From NCBI GenBank assembly GCA_963712905.1, contig CAVQJU010000002.1, positions 1-64,000 of the forward strand: DNA of 64,000 bases. The letters are read 5' to 3'. This document shows positions 59,069 to 64,000 of this stretch, piece after piece. The notes beneath the pieces were generated by a model that saw only the letters and a program-made list of their open reading frames with translations, had not been told where the DNA came from and ran no database searches. The position numbers and the translations under genes were made by a program. The stretch comes from CAVQJU01 sp963712905 (lineage in GTDB: Bacteria; Acidobacteriota; Vicinamibacteria; Vicinamibacterales; CAVVIG01). Within the stretch, counting starts at the first letter, position 1. Every line of letters starts with the position of its first letter.

Positions 59069-60301
59069 ATGGCCATGCTGCGACCGTTCCGCGCGCTGCG
59101 TCCGACGCGCGCGGACGCCCCCGCCATCGCCGCCGTGCCCTACGACGTCGTCAACGCCGACGAAGCGCGCGCGCTCGCGAACGGCAACCCCCTCAGCTTT
59201 CTCCGCGTCTCCAGGGCCGAGCTCGAGCTGCCGCCAGGGACGAACCCATACGCAGACGAGGTCTACGGCCGGGCCGTCTCGAATTTCGATTTGCTGAAGG
59301 CGTCATCTCTCGTCGTCGAAGACGAGGCGAGCGTGTATTTCTATCGCTTGAGCGTCCCGGGCCACGAGCAGACCGGCGTGGCGGGTTGCTTCAGCCTCGA
59401 CGAATACGACAGCGGCGTGATCAAGAAGCACGAGCGGACGAGGCGGGACAAGGAAGACGACCGCACGCGCCACATGATCGACCTCGGCGCGCAGACCGGG
59501 CCCGTGTTCCTGACGTATCGCAGCGCCGCCGACGTGGACGCGATCGGCCGGCGCGCGAGCGCGGGCGAGCCGCTCTGCGACTTCACCGCGGCCGACGGCG
59601 TGCGTCACACGATCTGGCGCGTGAGCGCCGGCGATCGCGATGCGCTCGTCCGCGCGTTTTCTCGGGTGCCGGCGCTGTACATCGCCGACGGGCATCATCG
59701 TGCCGCGAGTGCTGCCCGTGCCAGGGACGCGTTTCGCGATCGCGGGACGGCGCGGCCCTCGCTTGGCGATGGCGCCGACTACAACACGTTTCTCGGCGTG
59801 GCGTTTCCGCACGACCAGGTCCGGATCCTCGCGTACAACCGAATCGTGAAAGACATCAGCCCATTGACGCTGGACCAGTTTCTGCAGGCCGCGCAGGAGC
59901 GGTTCGACGTGGAAACCGGTCCTGCCACGCCGGCCAGACGCGGTGAGATCGCCATGTATTCCGGCGGCCGCTGGCGCACGCTGCGCCCGCGCTCGAAACC
60001 CGACGCCGCTGATGCGATTGGATCGCTCGACGTCAGCATCCTGCAGGATCAGCTGCTGTCACCGGTGCTCGGCATCAAGGACGTCACCACCGACAAGCGA
60101 ATCGATTTCGTTGGCGGCGCGCGCGGTACCGGCGAGCTCGAGACGCTCGTCGCGTCTGGCAAGGCCGTTCTTGCCTTTTCGATGTTTCCCGTCAGCGTCG
60201 CCGACCTGATGGCTGTCTCCGATGCCGGCGCGATCATGCCGCCGAAGAGCACCTGGTTCGAGCCCAAGCTGCGCGACGGGCTGCTCAGTCACCTCATATG
60301 A
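59069..60301 (+). CDS. DUF1015 family protein (SerC-associated)
   Basis: 410 residues. The full set of DUF1015 motifs is visible: 'MLRPFRALRPT', 'AVPYDVVNADEARALA', 'NPLSFLRVSRAEL', 'HERTRRDKEDDRTRHM', 'LYIADGHHRAASA', 'FLGVAFPHDQVRILAYNRIV', 'MPPKSTWFEPKLRDGLLSH'. The family is regularly next to serine-biosynthesis genes and its His-rich 'ADGHHR' suggests a phosphate-handling or nucleotidyl fold. Its TGA overlaps the SerC ATG (ATGA), strong evidence for a functional link. Reaction not established from the sequence. Confidence 0.9.
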   Translation: MAMLRPFRALRPTRADAPAIAAVPYDVVNADEARALANGNPLSFLRVSRAELELPPGTNPYADEVYGRAVSNFDLLKASSLVVEDEASVYFYRLSVPGHEQTGVAGCFSLDEYDSGVIKKHERTRRDKEDDRTRHMIDLGAQTGPVFLTYRSAADVDAIGRRASAGEPLCDFTAADGVRHTIWRVSAGDRDALVRAFSRVPALYIADGHHRAASAARARDAFRDRGTARPSLGDGADYNTFLGVAFPHDQVRILAYNRIVKDISPLTLDQFLQAAQERFDVETGPATPARRGEIAMYSGGRWRTLRPRSKPDAADAIGSLDVSILQDQLLSPVLGIKDVTTDKRIDFVGGARGTGELETLVASGKAVLAFSMFPVSVADLMAVSDAGAIMPPKSTWFEPKLRDGLLSHLI

Positions 60302-61431
60302 ACTCAACGACCCCGATGACCCCGATGACCCCAATGACAACGACGCGCGTGTTCAATTTCGGCGCCGGCCCCGCGGTGCTGCCGGTACCTGTGCTGGAAG
60401 AAGTCCAGCGCGACCTCATGGCGCTGCCGGGCGTCGGCATCTCCATTCTTGAAATCAGCCACCGGTCGAGCCAGTTCGAGTCCATCCTCGCGCAGGCGGA
60501 AGCCGACATGCGCGTGCTCGCGGGCATCCCCGACAACTATCGCGTCCTGTTCCTCCAGGGCGGCGCCAGCCTCCAGTTCTCGATGGTGCCGATGAACCTG
60601 TTGTCGTCCGGATCCTCGGCCGACTACGTGGACACCGGGTCGTGGGCGTCGAAGGCCATCGACGAAGCCCGGAAAGTCGGCGGCGTGAACGTCGCCGCCT
60701 CGACCCGGGCCGACAAGTACGCCAGGATTCCCGCTCAGTCCGAGCTGACGTTGAATCCGGGCGCGGCCTACGTCCACATGACGTCGAACAACACCATCGA
60801 GGGCACGGAGTGGAAGGAGCTGCCGCAGGTTGGGAACGTGCCGCTCGTCAGCGACACCTCGTCCGACATGTTCAGCCGGCCGATCGACGTCGCGCGTCAC
60901 GCGATCATCTACGCCGGCGCTCAGAAGAACCTCGGACCTGCCGGCCTGACGATCGTCATCATCCGCGACGATCTGCTGGAGCGCTCGCGCTCGAAGGCCT
61001 CCACGCTGCCGACGATGCTCAATTACGCCGTGCATGCGGAGAACAAGTCGCTCTACAACACGCCGCCCGTGATGGCGGTCTACATCCTCGGGCTCGTGGT
61101 GAAGTGGCTCATGGCCCAGGGAGGCCTCGCCGGAATCGAGGCCGTGAACCAGCGAAAGGCGGCCGGGCTCTACGCGGAAATCGACCGGACGGGCTACTAC
61201 CGAGGTACCGCCCGGCCGGACAGCCGCTCGCTCATGAACGTGACCTTCCGGCTTCCGACCGAGGCCCTGGAGTCGAAATTCGTGAAGGAGTCGGCGGCGG
61301 CGGGCCTTGATGGCCTCAAGGGCCACCGGGCCGTCGGGGGCCTCCGAGCGTCTCTTTACAACGCCCTTCCAGAGGCCGGTGTCGACGCACTCACGTCGTT
61401 CATGCGGGAGTTCGAGCGCCGGAACGGCTGA
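60298..61431 (+). CDS. serC: Phosphoserine aminotransferase (SerC)
   Basis: 377 residues. 'FNFGAGPAVLPVPVLEE' opens the SerC fold; 'ILEISHRSSQFESI', 'LFLQGGASLQFSMVPMNLL', 'YVHMTSNNTIEGTEW', 'SDTSSDMFSRPIDV', Schiff-base Lys in 'IYAGAQKNLGPAGLTIVII', and 'GHRAVGGLRASLYNA' (phosphate-binding His-Arg). It makes phosphoserine from 3-phosphohydroxypyruvate and also serves pyridoxal synthesis. The N-terminus carries an unusual 'TTPMTPMTPMTTT' tract from a 9-nt repeat (60308-60338). The conserved enzyme really begins at 'TRVFNFGAGPA', so an internal ATG at 60316, 60325 or 60334 is possible. Confidence 0.93.
   Translation: MNSTTPMTPMTPMTTTRVFNFGAGPAVLPVPVLEEVQRDLMALPGVGISILEISHRSSQFESILAQAEADMRVLAGIPDNYRVLFLQGGASLQFSMVPMNLLSSGSSADYVDTGSWASKAIDEARKVGGVNVAASTRADKYARIPAQSELTLNPGAAYVHMTSNNTIEGTEWKELPQVGNVPLVSDTSSDMFSRPIDVARHAIIYAGAQKNLGPAGLTIVIIRDDLLERSRSKASTLPTMLNYAVHAENKSLYNTPPVMAVYILGLVVKWLMAQGGLAGIEAVNQRKAAGLYAEIDRTGYYRGTARPDSRSLMNVTFRLPTEALESKFVKESAAAGLDGLKGHRAVGGLRASLYNALPEAGVDALTSFMREFERRNG
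60308..60338 (+). repeat. 9-nt tandem array (ATGACCCCG) at the SerC N-terminus
   Basis: Units CGACCCCGA-TGACCCCGA-TGACCCCAA-TGAC are in frame, giving PMT repeats. Same 9-nt unit length as the intergenic arrays. The repeat also generates several alternative in-frame ATG codons. Confidence 0.75.
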
Positions 61432-61508
61432 CGTCAGCGACAAAAATACGACAAACCATTCTGTTTCATAGCGTTGCGGCAAACCACGGCCGTGCTACGA
61501 TTCCACGC

Positions 61509-62237
61509 GTGTCCCTCCTGATTTGCCTTATCGCTTCGGCTGCCGTCACCCAGGTGGCCGTGCTCAGCACGACGATCTACCTGCACCGCACCGCGACGCA
61601 CAAGGCCCTCGAGCTCAACCCGGCCGTGGCGTTCATGTTCAAGTTCGCACTGTGGCTGACGACGGGCCTTTCAACGAAGGAGTGGGTGGCCGTTCACCGG
61701 AAGCACCACGCCTTCACGGACGAAGACGGCGATCCGCACAGCCCCAGGCTCCTGGGCTTCTGGCAGGTTCAGCTTGGGAACGTCTACTACTACATTCGCG
61801 AGGCGAAGAAGACCGACGTCATCGAGCGTTACGCGCGGGATATCGATGAAGGCTGGTGGGATCGCCGCGTGTTCAAGCGCGGCATTCTCGGCCTGACCAT
61901 TGGCACGACGCTGCTGTGCCTGATCATTGGACTATGGTGGGGGCTGCTGGCCGCGGGCATTCACGCCGTGATGTACGTGTTCGTGCTGTCGTCGTCGATC
62001 AACGGCCTGTGTCATCACGCCGGCTACAGGAACTTCGACAACACGGCGACGAACATCCGGTTGATTGCGCTGGTGACGGGCGGGGAAGGGCTCCACAACA
62101 ACCACCACGGCTACCCGCGGAGCCCGAAGTTCAGCTGGCGGAAGAGCGAAATCGATCCCGCCTGGCCCTTCATCAAGCTCCTGACAGCCACCGGCCTCGC
62201 CAGGACCTACAAGACCATCGACGAAGCCGTGGCCTAG
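61509..62237 (+). CDS. Acyl-lipid / acyl-CoA fatty acid desaturase
   Basis: 242 residues from GTG 61509. Integral membrane di-iron desaturase with three His boxes: 'LHRTATHKAL' (HxxxxH), 'VHRKHHAFTDEDGDPHSP' (HxxHH), 'LHNNHHGYPRSPKFSW' (HNNHH, the last box). Four hydrophobic segments. Small size and 'WVAVHRKHHAFTD' resemble stearoyl-CoA 9-desaturase-like bacterial enzymes (DesC type). It probably introduces a cis double bond in membrane fatty acids. The 77-bp leader 61432-61508 is AT-richer than its surroundings and probably carries the promoter. Confidence 0.92.
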   Translation: MSLLICLIASAAVTQVAVLSTTIYLHRTATHKALELNPAVAFMFKFALWLTTGLSTKEWVAVHRKHHAFTDEDGDPHSPRLLGFWQVQLGNVYYYIREAKKTDVIERYARDIDEGWWDRRVFKRGILGLTIGTTLLCLIIGLWWGLLAAGIHAVMYVFVLSSSINGLCHHAGYRNFDNTATNIRLIALVTGGEGLHNNHHGYPRSPKFSWRKSEIDPAWPFIKLLTATGLARTYKTIDEAVA

Positions 62238-62396
62238 GCGGGCGCGGCTTGGTCCCTGGTCCTTAGTACTGGTTCTTGGTCCGTTCCTGGTCCACGGTCC
62301 TTAGTCCGCAATCCCGCGCGGTCGCAGCGGCGCTCTGAGGACCAAGGACGAAGCACGGACCAAGGGCCAAGACCCAAGGACGAAGGACGGACGATT
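62238..62396. repeat. Short-period palindromic array, TTGGTCC/GGACCAA family (copy 3)
   Basis: Left arm CTTGGTCCCTGGTCC.. TTCTTGGTCCGTTCCTGGTCC, right arm GGACCAAGGACGAAGCACGGACCAAGGGCC. 7-nt units. The centre differs from the copies at 15.2 and 36.2 kb and contains GC-rich GCGCGGTCGCAGCGGCGC. Convergent gap between desaturase and pcnB. Confidence 0.85.
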
Positions 62397-62397
62397 A

Positions 62398-63705
62398 CTA
62401 TGCCGAGTTGTGGCCCCGGCGCCTCCGCCGGCGGCGCCGGCGTCTGCGGCCAGGAGGACCGTCTTCGGCCGCGGCAGTTGCGGCGGCGGCCGTCGCGTCG
62501 GCCGGCTCGCCGGGCCCCTCCGCGATCAGCGCGTTCCAATGCTCGACGATTTCCGGAGAGTCGCCGTGTACGTCGAGCCACACCAGCGCCTCACGAAAGA
62601 TGCTCCTGTGGGTCAGCGCGCGCTTGGCGCGCGGGTTCGCGCCCACTTCGTGCAGGCGGCGCTGCAGGCTCAGGATCTGGCGAAGCCGTTCGACGTCGTT
62701 CCTGGCAAGCGGCAGTTCGCCGAGCTTGAGCCCCGGCGGACGTTTCGGGACTTTGCCGTCCGCCTGAGGCACGTGCTCGCCGGTGAGCGGGATGCCGAGC
62801 GGCACGATCAGCGTGCCGAGCACGATCGGGTTCGTCAGCGTCTCCGGCGTTGACGCGAACCGGCGGCGGTAGTCATCGAGCGACGCCAGGGACTCCCAGA
62901 GTTCGTCACCGGCCCGATGGTGGAGTTCGGCCGAAAGCGGCTCGAGCAGGCCGATCTCCAGGAGGCTCCGGAACGTCCGCTCCGCCTCCCCCGCCCGGAG
63001 AATCTTGTAGTACTCCTCGATCAGCCGCGGCGGTGAGCTTCGCGCGATCTCGTGGCGATGCGCGCGGATGGCTTCGGCCAGCGGGGGATCGATCGTGAAG
63101 TCCAGGCGCGAGGCGAGCGCGACGGCGCGCAGCATCCGGACCGGGTCTTCCTTGATTCGTGTTTCGGGATCGCCGATCGATCGCACGACGCGGGCGCTGA
63201 GATCTTCCAGGCCGCCGACGTAGTCGATGATGGAGAAGGTCGCGATGTCGTAGAACAGCGCGTTGACCGTGAAGTCGCGCCGGAACGCGTCCTCCTCGGG
63301 CGTGCCGAACGTGTTGTCGTGGTGAACGAGCGCCCTGCCGTCCGGCGTCGTGGGGTCAGGCGCCGGCACGCCATCGGCCACCACCTCTTCGCCCGCCGCC
63401 ACCTGGCGCCGGAACGTGGCCACTTCGATGACTTTCGTCCCGAACTTTACGTGCGCCAGGCGGAACCGCCGGCCGATGATCCAGCAGTTCCTGAACAGCT
63501 TCTTGACGTGCTGCGGGTGCGCCGACGTGCCGATGTCGAAGTCCTTGGGCCGGCGGCTGAGCAGCAGGTCGCGGACGCCGCCGCCGACGAGGTAGGCGAT
63601 GTGTTCGGCCTGGTGCAGGCGGTAGAGCACTTTGAGGGCGTCGGGATCGACGTCGCGGCGCGAGAGCGAGTGCTCGGCGCGCGGGACAACCCTCGGATCA
63701 GCCAT
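62398..63705 (-). CDS. pcnB: Poly(A) polymerase I (PcnB-like) with Arg-rich tail
   Basis: 435 residues from ATG 63705. Nucleotidyltransferase head: 'YLVGGGVRDLLLSRRPKDFDIGTSA' (GG and DxD catalytic Asp pair) and the bacterial PAP signature 'CWIIGRRFRLAHVKFG'. Then 'TPEEDAFRRDFTVNALFYDI' and 'IGDPETRIKEDPVRMLRAVALASRLDF' (neck and CCA-like helix). It adds poly(A) tails to RNA 3' ends, promoting decay. The 'IIGRRFRLAHV' motif favours PcnB over CCA-adding enzyme. The C-terminus ends in ~11 consecutive Arg ('GPPGRRRRRRRRRRRG') after a Pro/Ala segment. Confidence 0.9.
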   Translation of the reverse strand: MADPRVVPRAEHSLSRRDVDPDALKVLYRLHQAEHIAYLVGGGVRDLLLSRRPKDFDIGTSAHPQHVKKLFRNCWIIGRRFRLAHVKFGTKVIEVATFRRQVAAGEEVVADGVPAPDPTTPDGRALVHHDNTFGTPEEDAFRRDFTVNALFYDIATFSIIDYVGGLEDLSARVVRSIGDPETRIKEDPVRMLRAVALASRLDFTIDPPLAEAIRAHRHEIARSSPPRLIEEYYKILRAGEAERTFRSLLEIGLLEPLSAELHHRAGDELWESLASLDDYRRRFASTPETLTNPIVLGTLIVPLGIPLTGEHVPQADGKVPKRPPGLKLGELPLARNDVERLRQILSLQRRLHEVGANPRAKRALTHRSIFREALVWLDVHGDSPEIVEHWNALIAEGPGEPADATAAAATAAAEDGPPGRRRRRRRRRRRGHNSA

Positions 63706-63755
63706 CAGCGGGCATTGTACCAATTATCCTTTTTCGGGCTTTTTCGACCCGTTTT

Positions 63756-64000
63756 TCAGCCCTTGGCGTCTTTCCAGCTCCGGCCGATGCCGACGTCCAC
63801 GTCGAGCGGCACGTCCAGGGCCGCGGCCGACTGCATCCGGTCGCGGACAATGCCGGCAAACCGTTCCGCCTCGGCCTCGGGCACTTCGAACACCAGCTCA
63901 TCGTGGACGGTCAGGATCATCCGCGCCTGCGGCGAGCCCTCGAGCGCCGCGTGGACGTCGACCATCGCGCGCTTCATGATGTCCGCGGCCGAACCCTGGA
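63756..64000 (-). CDS. polA: DNA polymerase I, C-terminal end (partial)
   Basis: Only the last ~81 residues are inside the window; the gene continues past base 64000. It reads 'QGSAADIMKRAMVDVHAAL' (motif around the O1/Q helix), then 'MILTVHDELVFEVPEAE', which is the family C motif with the catalytic His-Asp-Glu (VHDEL), and ends '...VGIGRSWKDAKG'. This is the standard C-terminus of PolA. It is followed by pcnB about 50 bp downstream on the same strand. Confidence 0.9.
   Translation of the reverse strand, partial: QGSAADIMKRAMVDVHAALEGSPQARMILTVHDELVFEVPEAEAERFAGIVRDRMQSAAALDVPLDVDVGIGRSWKDAKG

Overview
The window is about 64 kb of GC-rich bacterial DNA. It most resembles the Acidobacteriota, probably a Vicinamibacteria-type genome. 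The supporting signs are a VWFA-related secreted protein of the acidobacterial type, PEP-CTERM/XrtA-type export parts, many two-component and SpoIIE-type regulators, several secreted peptidases, and intergenic spaces filled with short-period palindromic repeats. This placement is inferred from gene content; no rRNA gene or complete tRNA gene is visible.

Layout. 1-3.3 kb: a large secreted LamG plus DUF11-repeat protein (minus strand, running off the left edge). 3.6-8.5 kb: a nucleotide-sugar cassette (COG4091-type dehydrogenase and RfbC-type epimerase on minus; NAD-dependent epimerase, RfbF-like nucleotidyltransferase and PIG-L deacetylase on plus). 8.4-18.7 kb: membrane acyltransferase, PEP-CTERM protein, sorbosone-dehydrogenase-like propeller, PrsT-like TPR lipoprotein, HAD-like protein, XrtA-type ATPase with SPOR domain, Dabb protein, and a 147-bp-repeat disordered protein; these look like exopolysaccharide/PEP-CTERM functions. 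19-30 kb: a signalling block (Uma2 nuclease, sigma-54 activator, excisionase-type HTH, a stand-alone DHp-like miniprotein, FliA/WhiG-type sigma factor, hybrid histidine kinase, GAF-SpoIIE phosphatase, GAF sensor) with EamA and FabZ. 29.7-40 kb: DsbD, NuoG, M1-like protease, membrane SpoIIE phosphatase, Kbl/BioF enzyme, aminotransferase. 40-50 kb: VWFA protein, OmpA lipoprotein, ACT protein, CHRD protein, a three-subunit Tat-exported molybdenum hydroxylase, GarR, DUF1326-like protein, SDR. 50-64 kb: DPP IV, beta-CASP nuclease, DPP III, aminotransferase, MalQ, DUF1015 plus SerC, desaturase, PcnB and the 3' end of polA.

Two features cut across the window. First, most convergent gaps, and several others, are filled by imperfect palindromes whose arms are tandem arrays of 7-9 nt units (one has about 22 nt units). 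At least nine sequence families share this architecture. One runs into the 5' end of a peptidase gene, and related tandem units lie inside two other genes. Separate GTAG-headed REP-type double hairpins also occur. Second, reading-frame breaks are dense in the first ~8.6 kb and rare afterwards. The protein signal continues across frames, so local consensus errors are the likelier explanation than gene decay.

Coordinates of frameshifted genes span all their pieces. Start codons are my choice from ribosome-binding sites, overlaps and signal peptides. Family names come from motif recognition, without any database search.
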